A DNA stretch of 64,000 nucleotides from Pacificibacter marinus (GCF_018860505.1 NZ_JAHKPU010000032.1:186001-250000); one strand, 5' to 3'; positions 10,364-19,630 are shown, counted from the first letter of the stretch. The notes: a model not told the origin generated them from the sequence alone. A program made the numbers and translations.

Positions 10364-10393
10364 TAAAAAAACCCGCCAAATATGGCGGGTTTC
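10364..10393 (-). terminator. Rho-independent terminator
   Basis: A ten-base-pair stem (AAACCCGCCA / TGGCGGGTTT) with an AATA loop is followed on the minus strand by a run of seven T. It lies just past the stop of the minus-strand DUF4167 gene and is best placed to end that transcript. It may also help stop readthrough from rsmA. The 215 bp between rsmA and this hairpin hold no convincing gene. Confidence 0.85.
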
Positions 10394-10417
10394 ATATCTC
10401 AGACAAAGATAGGTCGC

Positions 10418-11185
10418 TTATTCAGCGGCTTCTCCAGTGGGCTTTGGCGCTTCTTCAGCCTTATCTTTGGCCTGTTTTTCAACCTTAGGCTCGGCAACGG
10501 CATCCGCTTTTGGCGCACGTGGGGCGCGCGGTTTACGTGGTGCGCGTGCGCGTTTTGGCTTGGGAGCTTCTTCAGGTGTTTCTACAAGACCAGTGTCTGT
10601 GTCTGCCGGTGTCTCGACAACAGCGGCTGTTGCTGGTGCCGAAATGTCAGGCTGATCCCCCTCACCAGGAATAGCAGCAGCGCGAGGGGTCTCTATCGCG
10701 TTCGTGTCGTTATGATCTTTACGTGGACGGCGCGCAGGGCGTTCGGAACGCTCAGGGCGATCCCCTTGTTCGGCACGTTCATTTTGATCAGAGCGTTCAG
10801 ACCGGTCACCACCACGATCGTTACGTTCACCGTTGCGCTCAGCACGCGCGGCACGTTCAAGACGTTCGGCCTCTTGGCGTTCACGGCGTTCTTGTTGTTC
10901 GCGTTCTTGTTGTTCGCGCTGCGCCTCAATTTCTTTTTGAGCGGCCCCAAGCAAACGTGTGTAATGCTCAGCGTGTTGCTGAAAGTTTTCAGCGGCAACA
11001 CGGTCATTGCTCAACTGCGCATCGCGCGCCAATTGATTGTATTTTTCGATGATCTGTTGCGGAGTGCCGCGCACTTTGCCCTCTGGCCCCGAACTGTCAT
11101 AAGTCCGGTTGACGATATTGGTCGCAGAGCGGTTGTTGTTGCGATTGTTCGGCTTTGACCGCGAACGATTTTTCGAAGATCTCAT
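10418..11185 (-). CDS. DUF4167 domain-containing, Arg/Glu-rich protein
   Basis: The 255-residue protein has the DUF4167 pattern found across alphaproteobacteria: a basic, Asn-rich N-terminus, NRTYDSSGPEGKVRG, then a helical QQIIEKYNQLARDAQLSNDRVAAENFQQHAEHYTR-type region (residues about 40-80). The rest is low complexity: a highly charged Glu/Gln/Arg stretch that may form a coiled coil (85-165), then acidic and Ala/Pro-rich sequence containing a cluster of RAPRKPRAP-type basic repeats, and a Lys/Glu tail. Function is unknown; the basic, disordered character suggests nucleic-acid binding, which is inference. It has its own terminator downstream. The 288 bp upstream to prmC contain no recognisable gene. 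Confidence 0.85.
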   Translation of the reverse strand: MRSSKNRSRSKPNNRNNNRSATNIVNRTYDSSGPEGKVRGTPQQIIEKYNQLARDAQLSNDRVAAENFQQHAEHYTRLLGAAQKEIEAQREQQEREQQERRERQEAERLERAARAERNGERNDRGGDRSERSDQNERAEQGDRPERSERPARRPRKDHNDTNAIETPRAAAIPGEGDQPDISAPATAAVVETPADTDTGLVETPEEAPKPKRARAPRKPRAPRAPKADAVAEPKVEKQAKDKAEEAPKPTGEAAE

Positions 11186-11473
11186 ATGTTTTGACTTTCG
11201 CGCCTATTTGCGCCGGATCTTTGGCCCGGCTTGCCTAAAATTTGGCCTATAAACTGGCCCGTAACGCTGCTTAAGCTGCATTGGGTCCGAAGGATCCAAG
11301 ATGAGCACCAGCAGAGTTTTGGGTGACTGCGAGGGGGAAGAAATCCCATCCTGCGCATGTGTGAGTAAACATGATTGGTATTTTTTTACAAGTCGTTTTG
11401 TGTGAAATGACCCTATTTATAGGACAATTGGGGCAATTTCCCCCAACTTAGAGATCAAATCCTAATGTTTTCC

Positions 11474-12325
11474 TTATAGAATTGAATTTGAGTGAGGGGC
11501 CACAGCACACACGATGCGATCGCGACCATCAAGATCAGGCACGATCCGCACCGCTTTGAACCCTTGCGCCAAAAGCATATCGGCGACAGCGGACCCTTGG
11601 GTCGGGCCAATTTCTAGCAATATTCGCCCACGAGGCCGCAGATGCGCCAAGGCGCCTGCGGTGATGATGCGGTAAGCTTGCAAACCATCCGCCTCATCCG
11701 TCAGGGCCATACGCGGTTCAAACGACAGCTCTGGTGACAGGTCTGGCATTTCATCCAGTGCAATATAAGGCGGGTTAGAGACAATCAGATCGAATAGACC
11801 TGTGATGTTTTCAAACCAGTCGGATTGGCTGAACCGCACACGACTGCTTAGACCCAATTGATCGGCATTGCTTTGCGCCACGGCAAGCGCCTTGGCGGAT
11901 AGATCACTGCCCTGCCCTTTGGCCAAGGGCTGCTCTGCCAATAAACTCAGCACGATCGCGCCAGACCCGACCCCCAAGTCTAATACGGAAGAGAACGGTT
12001 TTTTTAAAGCTTCCGCGATCAAAACTTCGGTCTCTGGTCGTGGGTCCAGCACATCAGGGGTGACCGTGAAATCATGGCCATAGAAACTGCGACGCCCTAA
12101 AATGTGACTAACAGGTTCGCGCGCACATCGACGCGTGATGCAGGTGTCAAATGCTGTTTGCGCGCCTGTATCCAACGCCTCAGGCGCAACCAAAGTGATC
12201 CGGCTGGCATCGATTTGCAAAACATGGGCCATCAAGAGCCGCGCATCGCGCGCAGCCCCATCGAGACCTGCCTCAGTCAAACGCCGCGCAGCCAAAACAA
12301 GCGCCTGTTGCACTGTCACTTGCAC
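11474..12325 (-). CDS. prmC: Peptide chain release factor N5-glutamine methyltransferase (PrmC)
   Basis: PrmC methylates the Gln of the GGQ motif in release factors RF1 and RF2, which raises termination efficiency. The protein is 283 residues with an N-terminal helical bundle and a Rossmann methyltransferase domain. The SAM motif is LDLGVGSGAIVLSLL, and the substrate-binding NPPY is in IVSNPPYIAL. The start appears to be GTG at 12325, five bases beyond the prfA stop; no strong ribosome-binding site is seen, so translation may depend on coupling to prfA. Its substrate gene, prfA, is directly upstream on the same strand, a very common arrangement. Confidence 0.95.
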   Translation of the reverse strand: MQVTVQQALVLAARRLTEAGLDGAARDARLLMAHVLQIDASRITLVAPEALDTGAQTAFDTCITRRCAREPVSHILGRRSFYGHDFTVTPDVLDPRPETEVLIAEALKKPFSSVLDLGVGSGAIVLSLLAEQPLAKGQGSDLSAKALAVAQSNADQLGLSSRVRFSQSDWFENITGLFDLIVSNPPYIALDEMPDLSPELSFEPRMALTDEADGLQAYRIITAGALAHLRPRGRILLEIGPTQGSAVADMLLAQGFKAVRIVPDLDGRDRIVCAVAPHSNSIL

Positions 12326-12330
12326 GAGGT

Positions 12331-13380
12331 CTATTGACCCATCTCAGCCAAAAGCGTCGCTTGGTGGTCGGAAATCAAGGCATCAATGATTTCGTCCAAA
12401 TCGCCCCCCATAACCGCGTCCAATTTATAGAGCGTCAGATTGATGCGATGGTCAGACAAACGGCCTTGTGGGAAATTATAGGTGCGAATGCGTTCGGAAC
12501 GATCACCGGAACCAACCTGAGACTTGCGATCCGCAGAGCGTTCGTCATGAATTTTTTGCCGCTCCATATCGTACAGGCGTGCTTTGAGCACATTCATTGC
12601 GATCTCGCGGTTGCGGTGCTGGGATTTTTCAGCTGACACAACGATGATACCTGTGGGCAAGTGGGTGATACGCACAGCGGAATCTGTGGTGTTGACGTGC
12701 TGCCCCCCCGCGCCCGAGGCGCGCATGGTATCAATACGAATGTCGTTGGCTTGAATATCGATATCGACATCTTTGGCTTCGGGCAAAACCGCAACTGTGG
12801 CCGCAGAGGTATGCACCCGCCCGCCGCTTTCGGTTTCAGGCACCCGTTGCACGCGGTGCACGCCAGATTCGAATTTCATCCGCGCAAAAACACCATCGCC
12901 AACCACATTGGCGGTGACCGATTTAACACCGCCCAATTCGCCCTCAGACAGTTCGATGATGTCGAATTTCCATTTCATGTTTTCTGCATAGCGTTGATAC
13001 ATGCGCAACAGGTCGCCTGCGAAAAGCCCCGCTTCATCGCCACCGGTACCTGGGCGAATTTCCAAGATGGCCGAGCCATTGTCAGCGGCATCTTTGGGCA
13101 GCAAAGCAATTTGCAGCGCCTCTTCGATGACAGGCAGTTGGGCTTTTAGATCTGGCAACTCAAGCTCGGCCAGCTCTTTCATGTCAGGATCATCCAACAT
13201 GGCAGTGGCATCTTCGATGTCTTGGATGACCTGAATATAGGCGCGGACTTGATCGACAACCGGGCGCAGCTCGGCATATTCGCGGCCCAAAGCCACGATA
13301 TCGCCTTCGCCGGTCGACATGGAAGCTTCGATAAACTCAAAGCGCTGGGTGATTTGATGTAGGCGTTCTTCTGGTATCAT
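12331..13380 (-). CDS. prfA: Peptide chain release factor 1 (RF1)
   Basis: RF1 recognises UAA and UAG stop codons and triggers peptide release. The 349-residue protein carries the catalytic GGQ in [13 protein letters not shown], and the neighbouring RITHLPTGI is the standard continuation. Earlier, [11 protein letters not shown] marks domain 2/3, and the [10 protein letters not shown] segment is characteristic. The C-terminal half includes [16 protein letters not shown]. It is followed at once by prmC, which modifies the GGQ glutamine. The start ATG at 13380 gives the usual N-terminus with an LHQITQRFE helix. Confidence 0.97.
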   Translation of the reverse strand: MIPEERLHQITQRFEFIEASMSTGEGDIVALGREYAELRPVVDQVRAYIQVIQDIEDATAMLDDPDMKELAELELPDLKAQLPVIEEALQIALLPKDAADNGSAILEIRPGTGGDEAGLFAGDLLRMYQRYAENMKWKFDIIELSEGELGGVKSVTANVVGDGVFARMKFESGVHRVQRVPETESGGRVHTSAATVAVLPEAKDVDIDIQANDIRIDTMRASGAGGQHVNTTDSAVRITHLPTGIIVVSAEKSQHRNREIAMNVLKARLYDMERQKIHDERSADRKSQVGSGDRSERIRTYNFPQGRLSDHRINLTLYKLDAVMGGDLDEIIDALISDHQATLLAEMGQ

Positions 13381-13453
13381 GGGAAAGGTGTTGCCCGCTC
13401 AGGGCCACAGGGTCAAGGGGCCAAGGCCACCTGACCGATAAAATACATAGCGA

Positions 13454-13882
13454 TCACTGTGCCTGCTCGACCTTTGCGCGCCATGCCGTCACGCGTTTGC
13501 CATTCACGCCCAGATCGCTTTTGCCAAAGCGCAGCCTTGCAAAAATCGCGACATCAACACTGTCTGCGGTCTCTCGCACAGCAATCGTCGTCACATCGGG
13601 GAAACCCCACAGTGCTGTGCGTGTGACAAACGACATACGACCCTCTGAGGGGGAGCCAGCCAAAACAACCGTGCGCGGTGTCGCCAAAGCCGCAGTTTTG
13701 TAAGCCTCCAAGGTCGCTATCGCGCCCATTTGAGATGAAAAACGCTGCAACACCCCGCCTTCTTTTGGAGGATCAATTTCAAATGGATCGACATGCCAAC
13801 GATCTACAACCATGGGCGACAAACGCACATAGGCCAAAGCAGCGAGAAAAACGATGATAAGACAATAGATTACAATTTTCAT
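13454..13882 (-). CDS. DUF1499 family membrane-anchored protein
   Basis: The ATG at 13882 has GAGGAC upstream and begins MKIVIYCLIIVFL, a single N-terminal membrane segment or uncleaved signal, followed by about 120 residues outside the membrane. The body matches DUF1499 in having a DPFEIDPP-type segment, then SFVTRTALWGFPDVTT and a C-terminal RLRFGKSDLGVN..RV..W segment. The total is 142 residues. The function of the family is unknown. The frame runs upstream for another 30 codons, but those lack the family pattern. It lies 73 bp upstream of prfA on the same strand and could be read into it. Confidence 0.75.
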   Translation of the reverse strand: MKIVIYCLIIVFLAALAYVRLSPMVVDRWHVDPFEIDPPKEGGVLQRFSSQMGAIATLEAYKTAALATPRTVVLAGSPSEGRMSFVTRTALWGFPDVTTIAVRETADSVDVAIFARLRFGKSDLGVNGKRVTAWRAKVEQAQ

Positions 13883-14013
13883 TTCGAAGTCCTCACAGCG
13901 CCAAGGGGCGCAGATTGATGCGCGATGATGATTGTCACGCAAGATCGTCTCATCACACATGAAGTTCTGCATTTGATTTGGCGAGAGCTAAAGTGTCGAT
14001 CAACGTAAAAATG

Positions 14014-14046
14014 CAAAACCCCCGACCCAAAAAGGACCGAGGGCCA
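14014..14046 (-). terminator. Rho-independent terminator after the outer-membrane barrel gene
   Basis: Reading the minus strand, CCCTCGGTC pairs with a downstream GGTCGGGGG-type arm (with some G-T wobble) and is followed by GTTTT. It lies 40 bp past the stop of the minus-strand barrel gene at 14085 and most likely ends that monocistronic transcript. Confidence 0.7.
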
Positions 14047-14084
14047 TGTGTTCTTCAGGGTAAGATATTTACCCCACAGTCACT

Positions 14085-14678
14085 TTAGAAGCGGTAAGCG
14101 ATTTTGGCGCCCACAGTTGTTGCAGACAGGTCAGAACCGCTGTCGTCAAATTCGTTGAAGTCGTTTTGCAAAACTTCAAAGCCAGCAACAACAGCGTCAG
14201 ACAAGGCGTAATCCGCACCCAGACCGTAGCTTACGCCTGTGTCGGAATAATCTGTGCCGCCGATGGTCGCGTTGGCGTAGTTTGCGCCAACGATGCCGTA
14301 GACAACAACTTTGCCAAGGTCATAACCCGCACGAAATTTCAAACGTGTCATGTCATCAATTTCGGCAGTACCGTTGTCCAAGTCTGTTTTTGCGTACTCA
14401 AGTTCGCCGCCCAAAACCCAGTTGCCGAGGTCATAGTTGTAACCACCGAACAGACCGTATGTTGCGTCGTCTGCATCATCGGCAACCTCGTCGCCCCAAC
14501 CGTAGCCCGCGGACAGACCGCCGTAAAAGCCAGTCCAGTCAGTGCCAGCTGTTTGAACTGGAACGACAGCTACTGCGACAGGTGCTTCCATCGGTGCTGG
14601 ATCAAGGTTTCCGGCGAATGTAGGGGCCGCCAAAGTGAGGGTTGATGCGGATGCGAGTGCAAATGCGAAACGGTTCAT
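14085..14678 (-). CDS. Outer-membrane beta-barrel protein
   Basis: The 197-residue protein has a signal peptide ending at TFA/GNL, a Pro/Val-rich linker (about residues 25-48), then DWTGFYGGLSAGYGWG, the opening strand of small alphaproteobacterial barrels related to OmpA-like/Omp25-type surface proteins. Eight alternating strands can be traced (for example YGLFGGYNYD, WVLGGELEYAK, LKFRAGYDLG, YGLGADYAL), and the chain ends in YRF, the C-terminal aromatic signal recognised by BAM. A purine-rich AGGAGATAG lies upstream of the ATG. It appears monocistronic, with its own terminator. Substrate or role cannot be read from the sequence; porin-like or structural roles are both possible. Confidence 0.85.
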   Translation of the reverse strand: MNRFAFALASASTLTLAAPTFAGNLDPAPMEAPVAVAVVPVQTAGTDWTGFYGGLSAGYGWGDEVADDADDATYGLFGGYNYDLGNWVLGGELEYAKTDLDNGTAEIDDMTRLKFRAGYDLGKVVVYGIVGANYANATIGGTDYSDTGVSYGLGADYALSDAVVAGFEVLQNDFNEFDDSGSDLSATTVGAKIAYRF

Positions 14679-14915
14679 ATCTATCTCCTGTATGCCTCTT
14701 GAGTGAGGTCATTGTGATCGGCACAGAGCGTCTTGCCCTGTGCGTCTATGGCGGAGAGATAGACTTTATTTTTCAATTGACTAGAGCCAATTTGTTCACA
14801 GTCCCGTGAGAATAATTTGATCTACGCAACCCTGCACAGTGGCTTCACACTGGCTGCACATTCGAGCTGTTTCAGAGCAATATGTCGGCCAATTTTAGCG
14901 CATCGCAAGCGGATT

Positions 14916-16739
14916 TCAGCCTGCGTTGCGTTCTTCCAAATCGATCCATTCTGCCTCAGCTGCCTCAAGGGCCGCTTGCCGCTCTGCCAGCACTTCGGTG
15001 GCTTTGGCAAATTTGACCGGATGATCCGTGAAAAGCTTTGGATCGGCCATCAGCTCGCCCAGCTTGGCGATCTCTGCTTCGATGCGTTCGATCTCTGCTG
15101 GCAACGCCTCTAGGCGGTGCTTCTCAGTGAACGATAGCTTTGATTTCGCGGCAGGCGCAGGTTCAACAGGTTTTGCTGATCCCTTTTGCTTGGACTTCAT
15201 ATTGACCGTCGTGGCCGTTTTCTGTGCTGTGGCTTTACGCTGGCGTTGGTAATCGGTCCAACCGCCCGGATAGACAGTCGCCAGCCCGTCACCTTCCATG
15301 GCGATGGTTTGCGTGGCGACACGGTCGATGAAATCACGATCGTGCGACACCAGCAAAACAGTGCCAGAAAACTCAGTCAAAAGTTCTTGCAGCAAATCCA
15401 GTGTTTCGATGTCCAAATCATTGGTCGGCTCATCGAGCACCAATAGGTTAGACGGTTTCGCCATGATTTTTGCCAAAAGCAACCGCGCCTTTTCGCCGCC
15501 AGACAGCGCAGATACGGGCGCACGCGCTTGGGAATCGGAAAACAGGAATTCCTTCAGGTAGCCAACAACATGTTTTGGATGGCCCCGCACCATGATTTGA
15601 TCAGCTCGACCAGAGACGGTCAGGTTTTTCTCAGACAGTAAGGCTTCCCACAGGGTCAAATCCTCGCGGATATTGCTGCGGGTTTGGTCAAAAATCGCCA
15701 CATCCAACTTGGTGCCCAGTTTGATCTCGCCCGCGTCGGGTTCAATTTCACCTGTCAGCATTTTCAACAAGGTGGTTTTGCCAACACCGTTCGGCCCGAC
15801 GAAGGCGATACGATCCCCACGGCCGATCTTGATGTCAAAATTGCTGAGAATTTGTTTGTCGCCAAAGGATTTTGACACGCCGATGGCCTCGACCACGCGT
15901 TTGCCCGACACTTCGGAGACCTCCAGATCCATAGCCGCCGTACCTTGGCGATTGATCTGTGCCGATTTTTCAGCCCGCAAATCTTGCAAGGCACGCACGC
16001 GACCTTGGTTGCGTGTGCGCCGCGCAGAGATTCCTTCGACAGCCCAACGGGCCTCGGCCTTGATCTTGCGGTTCAACTTATGGCGCTGCTCGTCTTCTTC
16101 TTCCCACAGCTTATCACGCCATGCTTCAAAGGCGGCAAAGCCTTCTTCTTGGCGGCGCACTTGACCGCGATCCACCCAAAGCGTCGCCTTGGTCAAACGG
16201 TTCAAAAACGCCCTATCGTGTGAAATGATCACGTAAGCCGTGCGGGTGGTTTTCAATTCTTCTTCGAGCCATGCGATGGCTTGAACGTCCAAGTGGTTGG
16301 TCGGTTCGTCCAGCAACATCAATTCAGGTGCTTCTGCCAGCAATTTGGCCAAAGCCGCACGACGGCGTTCGCCCCCTGATGCGGTCGCGATCAAGCCTTC
16401 TGGATTGAACTTCAACCCTTCGGCGACCATGTCGACCTTATAGCTTTCCATTGGATCAAGCTGAGAGGCGGCAAATTCACCTAAAGTGGTGAAGCCATCC
16501 ATCTTAGGCTCTTGTTCCATGTAGCCCACCGTGGTGCCAGGCCCAAGGACGCGGGTGCCTTTGTCGGCCTCCATCAGTCCGGCCATGACTTTCATCAAGG
16601 TGGATTTCCCCGATCCGTTTCGCCCCACTAAAGCGACACGGTCGCCTTGTTGAACCACAAGATCAAGATTGTCGAATACCGGATCGCCGCCGAATGTCAG
16701 GGAAATACCGGAAAGTTGAAGTAAGGGTGCTCTAGCCAT
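14916..16739 (-). CDS. uup: ABC-F family ATPase, Uup-like
   Basis: The soluble 607-residue protein has two ABC domains and no membrane segments, as expected for ABC-F proteins, which act on the ribosome or its assembly rather than in transport. Domain 1 has Walker A GRNGSGKST, signature SGGERRR and Walker B LMLLDEPTNHLD; domain 2 has GPNGVGKTT, LSGGEKARLL and LLVLDEPTNDLD. The linker between them is the charged helical arm. The C-terminal 80 residues form a predicted coiled coil (LSFTEKHRLEALP, then Glu-rich helices) like the DNA-binding tail of E. coli Uup, which favours Uup over EttA. The ATG at 16739 begins MARAPLLQLSGI. Confidence 0.88.
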   Translation of the reverse strand: MARAPLLQLSGISLTFGGDPVFDNLDLVVQQGDRVALVGRNGSGKSTLMKVMAGLMEADKGTRVLGPGTTVGYMEQEPKMDGFTTLGEFAASQLDPMESYKVDMVAEGLKFNPEGLIATASGGERRRAALAKLLAEAPELMLLDEPTNHLDVQAIAWLEEELKTTRTAYVIISHDRAFLNRLTKATLWVDRGQVRRQEEGFAAFEAWRDKLWEEEDEQRHKLNRKIKAEARWAVEGISARRTRNQGRVRALQDLRAEKSAQINRQGTAAMDLEVSEVSGKRVVEAIGVSKSFGDKQILSNFDIKIGRGDRIAFVGPNGVGKTTLLKMLTGEIEPDAGEIKLGTKLDVAIFDQTRSNIREDLTLWEALLSEKNLTVSGRADQIMVRGHPKHVVGYLKEFLFSDSQARAPVSALSGGEKARLLLAKIMAKPSNLLVLDEPTNDLDIETLDLLQELLTEFSGTVLLVSHDRDFIDRVATQTIAMEGDGLATVYPGGWTDYQRQRKATAQKTATTVNMKSKQKGSAKPVEPAPAAKSKLSFTEKHRLEALPAEIERIEAEIAKLGELMADPKLFTDHPVKFAKATEVLAERQAALEAAEAEWIDLEERNAG

Positions 16740-16853
16740 GGCAATCCGCTACTGCGCTTGCTGGCAAAGGTCAACTGGGATTGCGCGGCTGACCTGTTTT
16801 AGCCTGCCGCTTTAAACAATGGCATCAGTTCGCCACAGTGGAAACACTCGCCA

Positions 16854-17606
16854 TCATCCCGCAACAGCGCGCAGCAGTTTTTTGCGCGCAGGTGGAATCG
16901 CACTGATTTCCACACCCGTGAACACATGCATGGTGCCAAGATCGCGATCCACCACAGCGTGATCAGACACCCAGCCGCCCATCATCAAATAGGTCTTCAA
17001 CAGCGGCGGCATCGCCAAAGCGGCGCGTTTCGCGTTGGGTTTGCGTCGCAAGCGCGCGGCAAATTTAAACACATTGGGCGCTTTGACATGGGGTAAAAGG
17101 CCTTTTGGTCCCAAATGACGGTGTTTGAGCATCGCCAAAGCATCGGCATGCACCGCCCAATCAGTGCCATGAAACGACGAACACCCAAACAGCATATCCA
17201 CGGCGTTATCATCGACATAGGTGGTCATAGCCCCCCAAGCGACGCGCAAAATATCGGCATCGCGCCATTCAGGATGCACACAAAAACGCCCCATCTCGAC
17301 CATCCGGCCCTTGTAAGTGGCAAGCTTATCCAAACCATAATACTGCGCGGAATAGCTTTTGCCGATATCGCCACCGTCTTTGAGGTCCAAAAACCGAAAA
17401 CAGCAGACAAGCTGGCCAGATTTGCGGTCTTCAATCAAAACATGGTGGCACAACGCGTCAAAATCATCCGCGTCCAATCCGTCTTCGCGCAACTGCGCGC
17501 CTGCCTCGGACACGAACGCCATGTACCGCAAGCGCTGAGCGGCTGCGATGTCTTCTCGGTCATTGGCGATGCGGACAGTGTACCGTGATTTGCGCAAATT
17601 CAACAT
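16854..17606 (-). CDS. olsB: GNAT-type N-acyltransferase, OlsB-like (ornithine lipid synthesis)
   Basis: OlsB transfers a 3-hydroxyacyl group from ACP to ornithine to make lyso-ornithine lipid, a phosphorus-free membrane lipid common in this group. The 250-residue protein has the family layout: RYTVRIANDREDIAAAQRLRY at the N-terminus, the LVCCFRFL strand, EMGRFCVHPEWRD, and MLFGCSSFHGTDW. The start is set at 17606 because the upstream ATG at 17633 lacks a ribosome-binding site. The acyltransferase that finishes the lipid, OlsA, is not next to it. A related haemolysin-like acetyltransferase remains possible, but the motif set fits OlsB well. It is divergent from msrB. Confidence 0.78.
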   Translation of the reverse strand: MLNLRKSRYTVRIANDREDIAAAQRLRYMAFVSEAGAQLREDGLDADDFDALCHHVLIEDRKSGQLVCCFRFLDLKDGGDIGKSYSAQYYGLDKLATYKGRMVEMGRFCVHPEWRDADILRVAWGAMTTYVDDNAVDMLFGCSSFHGTDWAVHADALAMLKHRHLGPKGLLPHVKAPNVFKFAARLRRKPNAKRAALAMPPLLKTYLMMGGWVSDHAVVDRDLGTMHVFTGVEISAIPPARKKLLRAVAG

Positions 17607-17783
17607 GGGTCGGCCTTTTTGTATAATCCGCATGTCGCGGTATGATTTAACTATGGGTGTCTTAAGAGTAGCCTACAAGGTATGACAAAAGTTTGACGCC
17701 ATGTGATATCCCTACGCGCTGGTGGTTTTGGCAAAAGATACTAAGTTTAAAGCAACACGCACACTTATTATTCAGGAGACCTC

Positions 17784-18215
17784 ATGTCCGACACACCACT
17801 CGACACCCCAAAGGTCAACAAATCTGACGCCGAATGGAAACAGGTTTTAGACCCCGACGCCTACCGTGTCACCCGCGAACAGGGCACAGAGCGCGCGTAT
17901 TCACACCCCGGATTTCCAAAAGAGCCAGGTACATTTCATTGTGTGTGTTGCGGGGCAGAACTGTTCACCCAAGACACAAAATATGAAAGTCACTGCGGTT
18001 GGCCAGCCTTTTACGCTGCAAAAGACGATGCGCCTGTCGGCGAAACGCATGACACCAGCCACGGGATGATCCGCACAGAGGTGCATTGCGACGATTGTGG
18101 TGCACATTTGGGACATGTTTTTCCAGATGGCCCCAAACCTACAGGGCGCCGCTACTGTATCAATGGTGTGGCGCTGCTGTTCGAACCCAGTGACAACGCA
18201 AGCCAAGACGATTGA
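17784..18215 (+). CDS. msrB: Peptide-methionine (R)-S-oxide reductase MsrB
   Basis: MsrB reduces the R epimer of methionine sulfoxide in proteins, using thioredoxin as reductant. The 143-residue protein has the structural zinc site (C53/C56 in CVCCG and C102/C105 in CDDCG), the substrate pocket SHCGWPAF, and the catalytic Cys125 in RRYCING, followed by the normal FEP ending. CAGGAGAC precedes the ATG. It is a stand-alone gene with a strong terminator downstream. No msrA domain is fused. Confidence 0.96.
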   Translation: MSDTPLDTPKVNKSDAEWKQVLDPDAYRVTREQGTERAYSHPGFPKEPGTFHCVCCGAELFTQDTKYESHCGWPAFYAAKDDAPVGETHDTSHGMIRTEVHCDDCGAHLGHVFPDGPKPTGRRYCINGVALLFEPSDNASQDD

Positions 18216-18238
18216 ACGGAAACATCACGGCTAAAACG

Positions 18239-18270
18239 AAAAACGGCGGCCTGTTCGGGCCGCCGCTTTC
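18239..18270 (+). terminator. Bidirectional rho-independent terminator
   Basis: A GC-rich stem (CGGCGGCC / GGGCCGCCG, TGTTC loop) with an A-run on one side and CTTTC on the other lies between the convergent msrB (plus) and bamE (minus) genes, so it can stop both transcripts. Confidence 0.8.
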
Positions 18271-18291
18271 ATATCAAAACGCTGAAACCTG

Positions 18292-18777
18292 TTATTGAAG
18301 CAGCTGATCCGCAGAGACACGCCCCAAATTGCTGAACAGCTGGCTCAAGAACGTTGTGCCCTGCACATTCGAGGTCGTCACACGACGCGACAAAGCAATC
18401 ACGCGCCCGTTTTCCAAGCCAAAACGTTCCACATTTGTCACAACACCGCGATCGTTGAATGAAATAGCTAAGACTTGGCGATCAATTTCTTTTGGCTCGA
18501 ATGCGCCTAGATGTTGAAATTTGGAGCGCACATAGTACCAGCCCGAATCCTCTAATATGCCCTCAGCCTGCGGCGTACCAACCACTTCGCGTACGGTTTC
18601 TTTTGTATCGCGTCCCACAACGATTTCGGCCAACGTGTCGTCAGACGGCATATAGCCATGATGGCGAAACTGTGAGACACAAGCACTTAATGCGCAAACC
18701 CCCACAAGCATCAAAGCGCCCTTTGCCATGCGGCCAATCCATGATGTCGTCCGGTCGATCTTGGTCATTTTGAGCAT
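18292..18777 (-). CDS. bamE: Outer membrane assembly lipoprotein BamE (SmpA/OmlA family)
   Basis: BamE is an accessory lipoprotein of the BAM complex, which folds outer-membrane proteins. The start at 18777 has GAGGGG just upstream; the frame runs further 5' but over the neighbouring plus-strand gene. The 161-residue product begins with a charged segment, a hydrophobic ALMLVGVCA core and the lipobox LSAC, so it should be lipidated at that Cys. The SmpA domain follows, with the GRDTKETVREVVGTP and GWYYVRSK pattern, and the body is followed by a short C-terminal tail. It is divergent from yceD; the 79-bp gap holds both promoters. Confidence 0.9.
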   Translation of the reverse strand: MLKMTKIDRTTSWIGRMAKGALMLVGVCALSACVSQFRHHGYMPSDDTLAEIVVGRDTKETVREVVGTPQAEGILEDSGWYYVRSKFQHLGAFEPKEIDRQVLAISFNDRGVVTNVERFGLENGRVIALSRRVTTSNVQGTTFLSQLFSNLGRVSADQLLQ

Positions 18778-18856
18778 AAGCCCCTCTTGCGTTGTGCCGT
18801 CTTGCCTTTTAATCGGCTTATACGACCACCGCGCGACGATCAAGGAGAACGCATCC

Positions 18857-19441
18857 ATGTCTAAAGATGGTACGAAAATCAGCCTAAACACTTGGGGCGC
18901 ATCTATTCGCCTCTCCGATCTGTCTAGCACACGGGAGCACAGCTTCACCTTGGTGCCAGACGCGGCGCAATTAAAGGCCTTGCGCGACGACCTTGGTCTG
19001 CTTGGTCTTAAAAAACTGCGATTTGAAGGCAGCTTTGCCCCAGCTTCCAAACGCGACTGGCATCTCAAAGCCAAACTCGGCGCCACCGCATCGCAGGCCT
19101 GCGTGGCCACACTTGAACCTGTGACCACCCGCGTCGATGTTTTTGTAGAGCGGCTTTATACCGCTGACTTCAATGATCCTGCTTTGGCCACCGCCGAAAA
19201 CGAATCTGAGATCGAAGTGCCCGAAGATGACACTGTTGAGCCGATTCCCGTATCGCTCTCATTGCGAGATGTCGCCTCTGAAGCCTTGGCCTTGGCTTTG
19301 CCTGATTATCCCCGCGCACCCGATGCAGAGCTGTCAGAGACCCAATTTACACAAGAAGGCAGTGATGCAATGACAGATGAAGACACAAAACCTTTCGCTT
19401 CATTGAAAAGCCTACGTGACAAGCTGGAAAAAGGCGACTAA
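18857..19441 (+). CDS. yceD: YceD family protein (DUF177)
   Basis: The ATG at 18857 with AAGGAG upstream gives 194 residues. The family sits next to rpmF in most bacteria and has been linked to 23S rRNA accumulation or large-subunit assembly, but its exact action is not settled. The DUF177 pattern is visible as a central FEGSFAPASKRDWHL strand region, ATLEPVTTRVDVFVERLY with the conserved Cys just before it in SQACVATLEP, then an acidic segment. The C-terminal FASLKSLRDKLEKG is the usual ending. Gene order yceD-rpmF-plsX-fabH is the conserved cluster. Confidence 0.9.
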   Translation: MSKDGTKISLNTWGASIRLSDLSSTREHSFTLVPDAAQLKALRDDLGLLGLKKLRFEGSFAPASKRDWHLKAKLGATASQACVATLEPVTTRVDVFVERLYTADFNDPALATAENESEIEVPEDDTVEPIPVSLSLRDVASEALALALPDYPRAPDAELSETQFTQEGSDAMTDEDTKPFASLKSLRDKLEKGD

Positions 19442-19576
19442 GACGGGCCATCAATTCGCAGCAAACAAAGGCCTTGCAACATACGCATTTCTCAGTATGT
19501 TCCCGGCCTCAATTGCATGTTGGGGTTCGACCGTTTTGCATCACGCAAAATGATGCCGGATTGCCGATTAATTCAG

Positions 19577-19611
19577 GGGCGACGCCCCACAGTTCGGGGC
19601 GCTTGCCCCCA
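19577..19611 (+). promoter_or_regulatory. Two tandem GC hairpins upstream of rpmF
   Basis: Two consecutive short inverted repeats, GGGGCGACGCCCC and GGGGCGCTTGCCCC, separated by ACAGTTC, lie 20 bp upstream of the rpmF start and just before its ribosome-binding site (CGAGG). Neither is followed by a T-run, so they are not a simple terminator. They could shape the L32 leader RNA or tune readthrough from yceD; this is inference from position. Confidence 0.45.
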
Positions 19612-19630
19612 TAAATTCGAGGTTGTGCCA

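Noticed and set aside
18778-19128. Extended N-terminus for bamE over yceD
   Set aside because: The extension covers the divergent yceD gene and would bury the lipoprotein signal; the start with GAGGGG at 18777 fits.
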